Shown in pieces: positions 1 through 10,217 of a stretch of DNA of 16,627 bases. The position numbers and the translations under genes are program-made. Source of the stretch: Brevipalpus yothersi (taxonomy: Eukaryota; Arthropoda; Arachnida; Trombidiformes; Tenuipalpidae); NCBI GenBank assembly GCA_003956705.1, contig QZCP01000541.1:6587-23213 (forward strand). The letters are read 5' to 3'. Numbering within the stretch: the stretch's first letter is position 1; each line of letters begins with the position of its first letter. Under the pieces are notes generated by a model. It had not been told where the DNA came from, did not search any database, and was given only the letters and a program-made list of their open reading frames with translations.

Positions 1-35
<35 letters not shown>
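1..35. repeat. (GA)n microsatellite, cut by the window edge
   Basis: Perfect GA dinucleotide repeat running in from the left edge; intronic in the SLC18-like gene. Confidence 0.95.
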
Positions 36-36
<1 letters not shown>

Positions 37-539
37 AAAAGTAGAGAGGATGAAGCAATTCACATCAAGTCACTACATTCATGAGCCTGTGTTTGTATGT
101 AATTAGTGTTTGCATGGTTTGCTTCCTGGATGAGCTTTAATCAAAATTTCACACTAAAAGAATCTCATCTCGCATCGCTAGCTGATGAATATAACGATAG
201 TGATTTTGTTTTCTCTCTCTCTTTCCATCTTCTCCATCTTCTCCATCTTTTTTATCTTTTTCTTCTACTTTCTTCACTCTTTCATGCCAGATTTTCATTC
301 ACCTTTTTATTTTTCTCTCTCACTCTCTCCTCTATTATATTCTTGTAGTCAGATTTACATCAAGATTTTATTATCACATCACATCTGAAACATCCTCATC
401 CATTTTATTATGCTTTTCATAGAAGACAATATCAAAAAAATTAGCTCAATTTTAGAGCAAGAAATCAAGATATTCATTTTGGAGCAAAAGTTATAAATAA
501 ATATTGAAGAAAATTTCAAGATAACAAAAGACTACTCAC
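1..539 (-). other. SLC18-like gene, intron after the fifth exon (partial)
   Basis: This stretch starts with a (GA) tract at 1-35 and continues as AT-rich and pyrimidine-rich DNA. No GPPFG-type codons or convincing splice pair are visible. Open frames in 106-388 reflect CT-rich, stop-poor sequence rather than a gene. Confidence 0.6.
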
Positions 540-632
540 TTAAGATGCCAAAAGCAATGGCTCCATAAGTAGCACCAAGAGCTTCACATCTTTTCTTCTC
601 TTCCACCAGAATGCTTGCTATTTTGGCCATTC
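540..632 (-). CDS. SLC18A: SLC18-like gene, fifth coding exon (TM4-TM5)
   Basis: The 93-bp exon sits between acceptor TTGACATGTTTAG (ending 633) and donor GTGAGT (539-534). It encodes MAKIASILVEEKKRC followed by EALGATYGAIAFGIL. This aligns with the GMGMLAxxYxDxxERGxxMGxALGGLAxGVL stretch of VMATs and the matching ERSQALG stretch of VAChT. One base carries over, expected to join an exon encoding the GPPFG motif. I found no such motif at 1-539, so the gene continues past the window edge. Confidence 0.85.
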
Positions 633-1641
633 CTAAACATGTCAAGGTAAAGAGAATCGGAAATCAATGGTTGAATATCACAAAGTTCTGTGCGTGTATA
701 GAAGCAAGTGTGAGTGAATAAAATATATATAAATAAAATTGATGCGAAAATCAAGTCTGATGGATTCATTTCACATCACTTTTTCTTGTCTATTATAATT
801 TTTTTTTATTCTTTTTTCTCTTCTTTTTACATTTAATCTCCATTTTCATCAATTTTTGCCATGTTTTTTATTCCCCTCTCTCTCTTCAAAACACTGTGGA
901 AGTAAAAAATATAAATACATACCCACATATAACTCATTCATCCACTCAAATTCTTATCAATTCGTATTCCTTTCTCACGGGAATACAGCTTTTCAGAATT
1001 TTCATTCACAAATCTTACTCTCTCTCTTTCTTTCTTTTTTCCTTTTCACACTCATGAAAAAAGAAAATCATGTTCATTCTCATTTATTTCATTCTCCTCT
1101 TAACTCTTCTACTTTTCTCTTGATTGCTGCTTAGATGAACCAAGTAAAATCTTCACTCACAATTGTCACTTGTTTTGGTGCTTCTTCTTCTTATACACAT
1201 GTACTTATTCCATTCCTTTTGAAGTTCCCTTAGCTTCCATTTTGAAGCTACATTTTTGCTCTCTCTCTCATCACTTGAGATTTCTTTCGATGTCTTTTCA
1301 TTCCTATTTTGCTATTCTGCTTCTTATTTCTTTCTTATTCCCAACTCATTTTCACTCACCTCACGAGCATATATACACATATACACATATATGAACCCTA
1401 AAATGTTCCTATGCTTCTCATTTCCTGATCAGCATCACCTCAATTGTTGTCAAGATGATTGTCTCAAACGATGCTTGAAAATTGCGATTCACAAGCTATG
1501 ACATTCATTCAAATCGACAAGCATTGAGAGAAGAACACATTAAAGAGTATGGCAATACACAGATAGTCAAGTTTCGACTAGAGAAGAAGAAGTGACTTCA
1601 TGTATGCATGTATGATTACACTTGAAATCTGTTCACTTACA

Positions 1642-1693
<52 letters not shown>

Positions 1694-2636
1694 TTTGACT
1701 TGAGAAAATAGACCAGTTCATCATGGATGTACCATAAAATGAATAAACGTATATGTAAATATGCACGGAATATATTGAGGCTATGAATGCAAAATATGAT
1801 CATGATAACACTTCAAGATGCTCATTCAGTCAGTGTGAGGTCAAAATTTGGTTATAAAGTATAATATGTTACCCAAAAAATGAATAATAATTGTGTAGCA
1901 AAAGAATACTGATGATGAATTGTTGATTAGCTAATAGAAAAGGAATAAGAATGTGTATGATAGTAACAATTATAGGATGTGAAGACCTTATAATATATGA
2001 TGATGATGATACAGAAAAAGCAGAATGCAAAAGAAACGGAAGTGGTGCAGAAGATTAGCAGAATTCAGTTTATTAATTTGTAAAGAGCTCTCTGAAAAAT
2101 GTAGCAAATTTGACTATTTTGTGGTTAAAGTCAGCATACTCCTAGAGGCTTTCATATGGAGTGGAATCGAAGAAGTTCAGATGAAGATAGAGAAGAATTC
2201 AATCAGGGCAAGAATCCTCATGAAAGAAGATCATGAAAGAAAGAGAGAGAGATGCTGAAAAATGAGACTGGGAGCAATGAAAAATTTTTGCTGATATATT
2301 TTCAAGTTTTGAGCTGCAGCATCCCAATTCAAATCATCTAATGCAATTGACAAGCGAAGTGAGTGAAAATTGGACGAATCAGAAGTAAGGCTCTCAGCTC
2401 ATTTTGGATGCGTAGGAGAAGATATTCAAGAATAAGATTCAAATTGAACTTTCTCATGCACATCAGATAACTGGAAGCTGTGTATATAAGTGTATGCATG
2501 TGTAGAAAGAGGAAAAAGTAGAAAAGAGAGGGCAAGGAGCAAGGAAAGCAAAACCATCATCACCATTGCTTCACTGGTGAGAGAGTGGGAAGAGCAAAAG
2601 AGAAAACTGAGCTAGTAGAAAGTGAAATTGATGGAG

Positions 2637-2707
<71 letters not shown>

Positions 2708-3152
2708 AGAAAGGCATTAAAATTGGATAAAGATGAACAACAAGATGCTGAGCAGACGAATAATATTGAATGAGAAAAAAAAGTGAAAAATCAACCTAAG
2801 AAATTTTGAGATCAAAAGAATTCTCTTTACACCAAAAGTTGAAGGGCCAAAATCGATGAGCATTTGCCAGAGAAAAGTGTGTAGATGGAATATGATGAGG
2901 AAGAGAGACAGCTTTTCTCTTCTCAACTTACATGGCAAGAAATTTATCCTTCTATCACACACATGATAAATATTTTATATGGATTAAGATTATCAAGCCC
3001 CCAATCATCAATTAGGAACAATAGTCTTAAATGTTTTGCTCGGATGATCACTGAATGATAGATGAATATCTCATTTGCATGAATGTTTCATGCATCAAAC
3101 CCCCTTTTTTACCGCCTTTTGGAAAGGTGAAGATGAAAAACAAAGAAAGAGT

Positions 3153-3249
<97 letters not shown>

Positions 3250-6200
3250 GAGGAATAGAGAGCGAGAAAAGCCGATACTGAACAGTGACAACCTCAGATA
3301 AATGTTGCAAATGTCATTCAGGTTATCGAATTAGTGTCACAACTGTATCCAAATAGTTTTATCTTACCTGAGATTGAGATCATTGAGGAAGCCATTCCAT
3401 GGATACATCGAGCAATGAAAAAAGTAACATAATCATAGCCAAAAGCGAATACTATTTATATTCCCATGATTTATGCATCAATTGAGATATATTGGATGTC
3501 GGAAAAAGTGTGTGTGTGTGAGAGAGAGAAAAAAAGAATAAAAGAGATAGAAATTGAGTAAAGAATGAAATGAATTTAAATTCATTCAATGAGCAGAGGA
3601 ATATTAGATGCAAAAAAATTTTTTCTGGCTAAAATGCTAAAAAGTTATCTATTCGGGAAGAAAAAAAGAGAGAAAGAGAGAGAGAGAGATGTTATAACTT
3701 TCACTCACACATTGAGCAACAAAAAAGCGTCACCAAAGCGATCATTTGGCTAATATCATGTCCAAATCTGTGTGGGAAGATTGAGCAAAAAATGATCAAA
3801 AAGAGATTGGAGTGGAATAATGACATTTCATTCATGGCCCCTTGATCCATTTTTTTGGTCATCAATTTTGTAGTTTGATGAAATTCAATTTTTTTCTTCT
3901 CTCTTTCACTCCTCACTAGCTCAATGATGCTTGATTCAATAGGGAATACATAAGAATGATACTGGAAAGAGAGAGAGAGAGAGAGAGGCAATATCATCAA
4001 TCAATTACATCAATCAATGGATGAATAATTTCAAACTTTTCTCCTCTCCAGCTGAAATGATAATATCATGTTTACCAGTTGATATACTTTACTCTATCCA
4101 CTTACGATTGTTGACTGACCTTTTCTTCCAAAGTTAGATCGGTACAGTAGCGTCTCTCTTTCTTTTTTTCTTCCTTTCTCTCTGTCATTCAGTTACTTTT
4201 AGGACCCTTCAAACTTTCCCATATATACTGGATATAATATTACTAAATTTAGTTTCCAATTTCTATTCTCATTCCAAATCTATACCATATCTTGTTTGGA
4301 AAACTCTGCATGTGGTCTCTCACCAAGAACAATATTGAGCTGAGAGAATATATATAAATGTATATAGTCAATGGTTTCCGGTGTGTGTAAGATATAGTTT
4401 CAGTGTAAGAGAAACCTTCTTTATTCGATTCTTTCATTATTATTCTTCTCCTTCTATTGCCAAAAATTTTCTCTCAACATGATCACGTCTTACTGCGTAC
4501 CTGTGTATCATTCTTGGTGATAATGGATTGAATAATAGTTGAAAAACAGCCTTGGAAGCATAGAACAGTCCAATGTTAGCATTCTCATGGATTCCAATAG
4601 ATCTTGTTGGATATAGTGGACGGGAATGGTGATGATGTTTATCGCTTTGTTTTCCATGTTGATTGGAGCTTTTATGCTTGGAAGATATGTTGTTGCTATT
4701 TGTTGTTGTTGCTGCTGTTGCTGTAGTTGATACTATTGTTGCTCTAGTGTGATTGAGAATACCGCTTCTGGGAATAAAATTTTCCATCTTAGATCTACTA
4801 TTCTTTCTTTTACGCTTACTTGATTCGAAAAGTAGCAACATTCTACTATCAGGTTGCTCACTAATAGAAGAGGAAAAGGAAGCTAAAGAAATTGAGGAAG
4901 ATGCTCTTCTCTTATAATTCATATCTATCGGCCTCCTGATCGCATCATCAAAGACTCTTCTCAGCCGGAAAGTAACGGCTTTAGGCTCTCCAAAGTGATG
5001 TTCCTCTTTTTCTTGTTGCTGCTGCTTTTGTTTGTCACTATTTGGAATGATGTTGGGATCACTTGTATTACTAGTAGCAGTGGTAGTGGTATTATTCATA
5101 TAACCAGTAGCGTGTCCTATCGGCATATCCATAGATTGAAATGATGAGTATGATAATGATAGGATGCTGGATGGTAAAGAAGGAGAAGAGGAATGATGGG
5201 AAGAAATGAGATCTTTTGACGATGAGAAGGAATCAATCGTTGGAGAGGATGGTGGAGGTGTTGATGATGATGGGAGAAGGGAAGAAGAAGAAGAAGTTTC
5301 CACTGGAAGTGTAACATGTCTTATATCCGATGATTTCATCTCTAATCGATTAACATAATCAGGGATTATGGGCACTGTAAGAAAAGAAAAGAATATGAGT
5401 GAGAGAGAGAGAGAGAATAGAAAAGAATGAGAAAAGAGAATGAAACGATATATGATGAGAGGAAGAAACTCCTACTTTTTTTTCTCTCTCTCTTTTTTTG
5501 CCAAAATTATCTATCTTCCGAGTAGCAGGCTCACATGTATGGCTCAGATCGAACAGTAATTCTGACCGTATTAAAAGAATAAGATGATGAATAGCCAAAC
5601 ACTATGCTGAACGGAATAGTATAGATCAATTTATTCGACTATCAGCTTCCTTTCGTAGAGTAGGAGAAAGAGAAAGAAAGAAAGAAAGAGAAGATAATTG
5701 AATAGTAGAGGAATAAGAAGGACTAACACTTCCATGCTGGTGGCTCATAAGGAGCTACAGGCTCATATGATACTATTCCTATTTTTCAGATGACTTATAG
5801 TCAAATAATTTTTTTCTCTCAGATCGAGCAACCACAGAAATAGATCAGCAATGAACTGATTTTTTATGTCACCAGAAGAAATAGGCTCTTAGATGAACGA
5901 GGATCGATCCACCCTCATAAAGTGATGCTCAGTTGTCCATTGGAATCCTATATTTGCTGAGAGAAATTGAAGCTCAGAATGAGATGTATTCATTTTTTCA
6001 TCAGTCAATGAGTAGTGACCTGCTGATGGGCAAATATAGTATTAGTTTAGCTACACCATTTTTGTGTTGAAGTGCCAAAAAAGAAAGAGCTCCCAAATTT
6101 CTGGATACTTAGAGAGAATAAAGAATATCGAAAAATTCGAGCTAGATCCACAAAAATCTGGAGATCTGGAGAATCAAGAAATAATCTTTCTAATCTAAAG

Positions 6201-6758
6201 AGATTATAAGAAACTGATCAAGAATGATCGTAGTAAAGTCACTCAAAAGTAGAAAAAACCTCTGGAACAGAGCTTTATGAGTGTTATGGAACTATGGTAA
6301 GAAGAACACTAGTAACATCGAATTTAGAGTGGAATTGCTCTTGAAAAGTCTTCAAAATAACTGGAAAAAAGTCATGATAAGAACTCTGAAATCATCTGGA
6401 AGTTACTAACAAGTTGAATGTGAGTTGTAGTTGTGAGTAAGAATGAAAAGCAAGCAAATTCTGGCGATGAAACGAGAGAAGAATATTTTGCTGATCTAAG
6501 GATCAGAGAAAAAGCTTCATAGGTCATCAAAATACTCGAAAATTGGTCTCTTTTTTAAGGATATTCGACAAACAAATGAGCTAAATCAGAGCAAATTACA
6601 GCTCAAAAAGCTAGTACTTGTGTACTAACAGAAAAGCAGAAGAAATCTGACGAGATCAAGGAAAGTAGTGAGAGAGAAAAAGGCTTCCACAAATGGCCAC
6701 AACTAGCAATGTTCCTCTCTAGAAACAAGGGAAAAAAGGAAAAAAAGATTTACAAATA

Positions 6759-6796
<38 letters not shown>

Positions 6797-7991
6797 AGAG
6801 TAGAAGAGAGGCTCTACTTCAGAAGATGGATTCTTCTTTCCTCTAGATCAAACATTTGATTTGCTATCAGAAGAACGGAGAGAGAGAGATTATTGAGAGT
6901 AGTTATTTGATTTTGATAGTTTCCCTTTTCGAATTTGGGTTCTCTCTCAGATTAACCATCTTTTCCGATGAGCCTAAATTGTGAGGCTTCAATGCCAAAC
7001 TTGACAGTAAAAATATCGACAATTCTCATAGCATTCATTCTCGAATGGTAGAGAGAGAGAGAGAGAGAGAGAAAAGGAGTAACAAGATACGCTTCAATTG
7101 CAGATATAAGGAATAAAGGTATATTGAATTGTGATCTGACAAGTGAAACAATGTACGTGTATGTGTAAGTGTTCTTTATGTTATTGTTAGCTCTCGATTT
7201 TGATTTGTTCCTCATTGGACTGGAGAATTAAGTATAGCTGGTGGATAGTTATTGAGTATTAGAGTCGTATCAAGATTTTGGATAGAATTGATGGCCATTG
7301 AGAAGTTGATTTTTGTTGGTCAACGTTGATGATTTTGGGGAAGAAAAAATTTGTTCAAGAGAAAAAAATGGTCGAAAAAAAGGTACGATCAATAAGGCGG
7401 TTGAGGGAATAAGGATTGCAAGGATTTTCTTTGATCACAGAAGGAGGATGAGAAATGATGCAAGAGGAAAGGTTCCATCTTGGTTGTGTACTATTATAAC
7501 GCATATACACATACTTGTGAGTGAAAGTGTGTTGGTTAGATTGTGAACACATACACACACACATGGATGGAAGAGTGAAAAGAATGATTGGAGTATTGAT
7601 GGTGGATAAGGTGTTGCCAATGTTGATTAAAGATCCAGGACAAGGTGGAAAGGAGACAGAAAATGGTGAAAATATCATGAGAATGAAGAGAAAGAGAGAG
7701 AAGAACAATTCGGGGATGAGGTTCAGAGAAGAGGGATGGAGAAAATTCTTAGGACCAGGAAAGGATGAAATATAGTGTTCTGATGGGGATAGCAGGAGAG
7801 GCTTTGAAAGTAGAAAGAAAGAGAGAGAAAGAAAGGTTTTCTTGGGCGTATGAATTATGAGAAGTTTTGGTGTGATAGAAAATAGTGAGAAAAGAGGAAG
7901 ATTGCAAGATGGCTAAAAAAAATAAGAAGAAAAAGAAGGTTTCCCTTTGTGCCGGTATGTGTTTGTGTATATGCGTTCAGGGAAAAAGAGT

Positions 7992-8046
<55 letters not shown>

Positions 8047-9407
8047 GATGAGGATGCTGGAGACGGATGAACGGTGACAAGAAGGAGTGGAAAAAAGATA
8101 GGAAAGAAAAATGATTACCATTCGGATGATAATAATAATAAAAGTTGACACTAGCATTTCTCTTTCTATCCATGTATTGAGTTATATTTTTTGAACAGAA
8201 TGTCTCCAGATTTTCCAGTTCCACAGGGAATAATGGTAAAGGTTTCAAATATTTTCTCTCTCCCACTTCACCATGTAATGCTCTTGACTGGATACACTCT
8301 CATTTCTTCTCTCTTTTCTCTTTCTCCACTTTCACACACTTTCTACTGTTTTCATGGTTCGATCAATGTTGCTTACACAAAATTTTCTTTCTTTCTCTCT
8401 CTCTCTCTCTCTCTTATCCGCCTATTAGATTGCTCAATAAAACAAACACTCTTACGTAAATCATGATTCACGTCTGCTTTACTTTAGGGGGTTCCTTCCA
8501 ATATATATATATATATAAATAAATGTATACATATTTATAGGGGAATCGAATATTATTCATGGGAATTAGAATCTTTAGGAGACTGTTTCTGTGTGTGTGT
8601 GTACTTTTGAGAAGGACTTGGGAAGGAAAGTTTTTCTCTTTACTAGCTCTATTGGAATAACACAAATGGATACACTGACCATGACCTGTTAAGATTAACT
8701 AGGTAAAAGTGAATCAAATACAGTTGAGAGAGAGAAGAACAATCTAAAACTACAGTGACTTTTGGGTACTCTTGGTAGTGTTTTACTAGAAAGTGGCGAT
8801 AAAGAGAAAAAATGAAGATGATGGACGATCTAAATGGAATCACATATTTTGCTTGAAATGAAGAGTTCCTTATCTTCCATAAGGAAGAATGGAGGAAGAG
8901 AGGCTCCAGGAGTAAAGTATAAAAGAAAAGGCGAAGGAAAAAGATCGGAGGATGAATAAAATAGGAAATGGCTACTATTTCCGATTCACTGGATATGTTA
9001 CGATCTGGCAAGCAACTATTTTTCAAAGTATTTCTCTTTCTCTTTCTCTCTTGACTATACTAAGTTCATTGGAGAACGAGTTCTTTTCATGAAGATCCAT
9101 GGTATACTTGGAGTAGAAGAAAAAAGAAAGACACACACATACACTTATTCTTGACCATTCTATTCTGTCGAGAAAAAAGAAATGACAATAGACAGAAAGA
9201 GATGGAAGATCGAAGTGTATTTCAGATGAACACAAAAAAGCTTGAAATGAAGTAGAAAGAGAGAGAGAAAGAAAAGAAATGAAAGATCAGTGACTGGTAT
9301 CAGAAATGAAACTTTCATGCTCATGCTTTCTGATAACTTATTCTTCTTCCTCTTCTTTTTATACCTCCATAAAAGTGAGAGAAAGTAAGAAAGAGATTTG
9401 ATTTTGA

Positions 9408-9478
<71 letters not shown>

Positions 9479-10217
9479 GCGGAACAGAAGCCCAGGGAAG
9501 AGAGAAAAATAGAGAGTCAAGGAAGTAAACGAATTAGGCCACTAAGGCATAGTAGTAAATATTCGTCTGCACCTTGTCTCTGGGAATACAATGATACACA
9601 CTCACTATTACTACTGTTCCGTAACCGGAAACCGGAATACAGAATTTTCAAGAGAGACAGAGAATAGTGTTCAACAAAGGCGGATTCCATTTACCCAGAC
9701 AATATTTGAATGAACCTGTGTGTTTGTGTCTGTGTAATCAGAAGGAAGATGGAATTGATAGAGAGAGGAATTAGTGGTGAGAAGAAGAATCAAATGAAGA
9801 GGAAGAAGAAGAAAAAGAACAAGAAGATGAGTGATACATGATAAATTTGGAATCATAAATTGAATGGAAAGATACAGGAATGGATAAGAAAAATTCAATG
9901 TTTGATCGTGAATGATTACTCATGAATGACACATGGGTTAAACTAGTATTGGAATCTAATCAGACGTCACTCATCACTTAACTTGAATATATATACACAC
10001 ATGTACATATAACTGATGGGTATACGTGTATGAATATGTTTGGTGAGACTGATACATGAAGAAGTGGATATAATTTTCAAAAATAGATGCTCCACTTACC
10101 AACAACTGTCAGAAGCATATTATCTAGCAGGAAACAAGAATAGATCAATGATATGACAGTGAAATGTTCCTGTTGAGACCATCGAATGAAAGTTTCTTTG
10201 TGCTTGAGGAGAAACAT
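540..10217 (-). CDS. SLC18A: Vesicular neurotransmitter transporter, SLC18 (VMAT/VAChT) family; five exons, 3' part beyond the left edge
   Basis: Joined coding exons are 10217-10100, 5374-4501, 3767-3709, 3451-3368 and 632-540, giving 409 codons plus one base, all phases consistent. Family members are 12-TM major-facilitator proteins that load amines or acetylcholine into synaptic vesicles in exchange for protons. TM1 reads FLLDNMLLTVVVPIIPDY, almost the family signature; Asp32 matches the conserved TM1 aspartate. TM2 begins NIGLFYASKAVFQLLFNPL, with Lys314 in the place of the conserved TM2 lysine. Then follow the motif-A-like MIHRFGHDIS, FIARCIHGMASS (family: IARSLQGxGSS), and GMAKIA...EEKKRCEALG leading into TM5. 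Introns are 4725, 733, 257 and 2735 bp. The loop between TM1 and TM2 is about 255 residues, much longer than usual. Whether it is VMAT, VAChT or an invertebrate paralogue cannot be decided from half of the protein: RCEALG resembles VAChT, while other positions are intermediate. Family assignment is firm; exact exon edges are inferred from consensus and phase. Confidence 0.88.
1645..1689. repeat. (GA)n microsatellite
   Basis: Perfect GA repeat of 45 bp in the 2.7-kb intron; read as CU in the SLC18-like transcript. Confidence 0.95.
2640..2704. repeat. (GA)n microsatellite
   Basis: Perfect GA repeat of 65 bp. The flanking DNA is also purine-rich (2581-2770). Confidence 0.95.
3157..3245. repeat. 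(GA)n microsatellite, longest in the window
   Basis: Perfect GA repeat of 89 bp, ending about 120 bp downstream (in gene sense) of the donor at 3367. Its true length may be misjudged in an assembly. Confidence 0.95.
3368..3451 (-). CDS. SLC18A: SLC18-like gene, fourth coding exon (TM3-TM4)
   Basis: The 84-bp exon encodes FAFGYDYVTFFIARCIHGMA followed by SSMISIS. It aligns with the FAFSSSYxxLxIARSLQGxGSS stretch of vesicular transporters and keeps the TM4 arginine. The donor CTCAG|GTAAGA (3367) is strong. The acceptor, AATATAAATAG ending at 3452, is AT-rich with no proper pyrimidine tract. It is accepted because the T|TA junction gives the conserved hydrophobic residue before FAF and a stop codon lies just upstream. 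Confidence 0.82.
3709..3767 (-). CDS. SLC18A: SLC18-like gene, third coding exon (TM2-TM3 link)
   Basis: A 59-bp exon lies between acceptor CTTCCCACACAG (ending 3768) and donor GTGAGT (3708-3703). It completes the Arg codon and adds FGHDISQMIALVTLFCCSM, which aligns with RIGYxxPxxxGxxIMFxST in SLC18 proteins: the cytoplasmic motif-A turn and entry into TM3. One base carries over. Its size and phase fit both neighbours exactly. Confidence 0.85.
3968..3987. repeat. (GA)n microsatellite, short
   Basis: GA repeat of about 20 bp in the 733-bp intron. A second, impure GA run at 3667-3689 lies close after the third exon. Confidence 0.85.
4501..5374 (-). CDS. SLC18A: SLC18-like gene, second coding exon (end of TM1, giant luminal loop, start of TM2)
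   Basis: The acceptor is a strong pyrimidine tract ending TTCTTACAG at 5375. The exon encodes VPIIPDY (end of TM1), then about 255 loop residues, then NIGLFYASKAVFQLLFNPLS (TM2). The loop is rich in Ser, Thr, His, Gln and Lys. It holds a Ser/Pro run at the start, QKQQQQEKEE, KRKRKNSRSK and DKHHHH clusters, and N-glycosylation sequons in NNTTTT, SNTSD, LNHTR and NNISS. It contains no cysteine. The donor chosen is CACAG|GTACGC (4500), because the split AG|A codon gives the family Arg before FGHD. A nearby GCA|GTAAGA at 4493 is a stronger donor but puts the next exon out of phase. Open frame to 4440 beyond the donor is intron read-through. Confidence 0.85.
6763..6788. repeat. (GA)n microsatellite
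   Basis: Perfect GA repeat of 26 bp followed by a degenerate GAAA run. Confidence 0.9.
7051..7072. repeat. (GA)n microsatellite
   Basis: Perfect GA repeat of 22 bp in the first coding intron. Confidence 0.9.
7996..8043. repeat. (GA)n microsatellite
   Basis: Perfect GA repeat of 48 bp in the first coding intron. Confidence 0.95.
8394..8414. repeat. (CT)n microsatellite, opposite orientation
   Basis: CT repeat of 21 bp preceded by CTTT units; the clearest tract in the opposite orientation to the others. Confidence 0.9.
9412..9474. repeat. (GA)n microsatellite
   Basis: Perfect GA repeat of about 63 bp in the first coding intron. Confidence 0.95.
10100..10217 (-). CDS. SLC18A: SLC18-like gene, first coding exon (cytoplasmic N-terminus and TM1)
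   Basis: This exon encodes 39 residues beginning MFLLKHKETFIRW and ending FLLDNMLLTVV, and stops one base into the next codon. The start is the first in-frame ATG after an upstream in-frame TAG, with G at -3. A short N-terminus with the FIRW segment just before TM1 parallels the LVRW segment in vertebrate VMATs. The donor G|GTAAGT (10099-10094) is a near-perfect consensus. The split codon G|TG restores the third valine of TVVVPIIP when joined to the exon at 5374. Confidence 0.88.

Larger units (their letters stand above)
633..3367 (-). other. SLC18-like gene, large intron with microsatellites
   Basis: This 2735-bp intron runs from GTAAGA at 3367 to TAG at 633. It carries three long (GA)n tracts (1645-1689, 2640-2704, 3157-3245). 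No SLC18-like peptide was seen within it. A donor-like CAT|GTAAGT near 2932 and a peptide WQMLIDFGPSTFG near 2858 were examined; neither has an acceptor or matching phase. Confidence 0.7.
5375..10099 (-). other. SLC18-like gene, first coding intron
   Basis: This 4725-bp intron runs from GTAAGT at 10099 to ACAG at 5375. It contains GA tracts at 5399-5416, 6763-6788, 7051-7072, 7996-8043 and 9412-9474, one CT tract at 8394-8414, an (AT)n run near 8502-8516 and a short CA run near 7551-7562. Several open frames of 60-125 codons exist (for example minus 9026-8649), but they lie in purine- or pyrimidine-biased DNA that lacks stop codons by composition. I see no conserved motif and no nested gene. 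Confidence 0.65.

Noticed and set aside
106..388. Open frames on the plus strand near the left edge
   Set aside because: They are built of TTC/TCT-rich sequence with few stop codons by composition; no motif, start context or splice pattern supports them.
2717..2962. Possible SLC18 exon with GPSTFG resembling the GPPFG motif, plus a GTAAGT at 2932
   Set aside because: No acceptor precedes it, the insertion breaks the motif, and the true next exon (632-540) joins in phase from 3368 and would be out of order with it.
2585..3310. Proteins with long Arg-Glu or Ser-Leu runs
   Set aside because: These are direct translations of the GA/CT microsatellites.
4440..4500. C-terminal tail YAVRRDHVERKFLAIEGEE read on from the second SLC18-like exon
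   Set aside because: It lies beyond the donor at 4500; splicing there continues into the conserved FGHDIS segment, so the tail is intron.
5723..5785. Minus-strand peptide VSYEPVAPYEPPAWKC inside the first coding intron
   Set aside because: The repeat-like peptide looks coding, but flanking splice sites are poor and splicing to the next exon would hit stop codons.
7313..7775. Overlapping open frames of 60-117 codons on both strands
   Set aside because: The region is strongly purine-biased on the plus strand; the frames overlap each other and show no motif or splice structure.
8202..8236. Plus-strand mini-exon MSPDFPVPQGIM flanked by AACAG and GTAAAG
   Set aside because: It is too short and isolated; no partner exon in phase was found.
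8345..8380. GGTTCGATCAA resembling a tRNA B box
   Set aside because: No A box, acceptor-stem pairing or cloverleaf can be built around it.
8649..9026. 125-codon hydrophobic minus-strand frame in the intron
   Set aside because: Pyrimidine-rich sequence has few stops; the start is TTG rather than ATG, and no family resemblance is visible.
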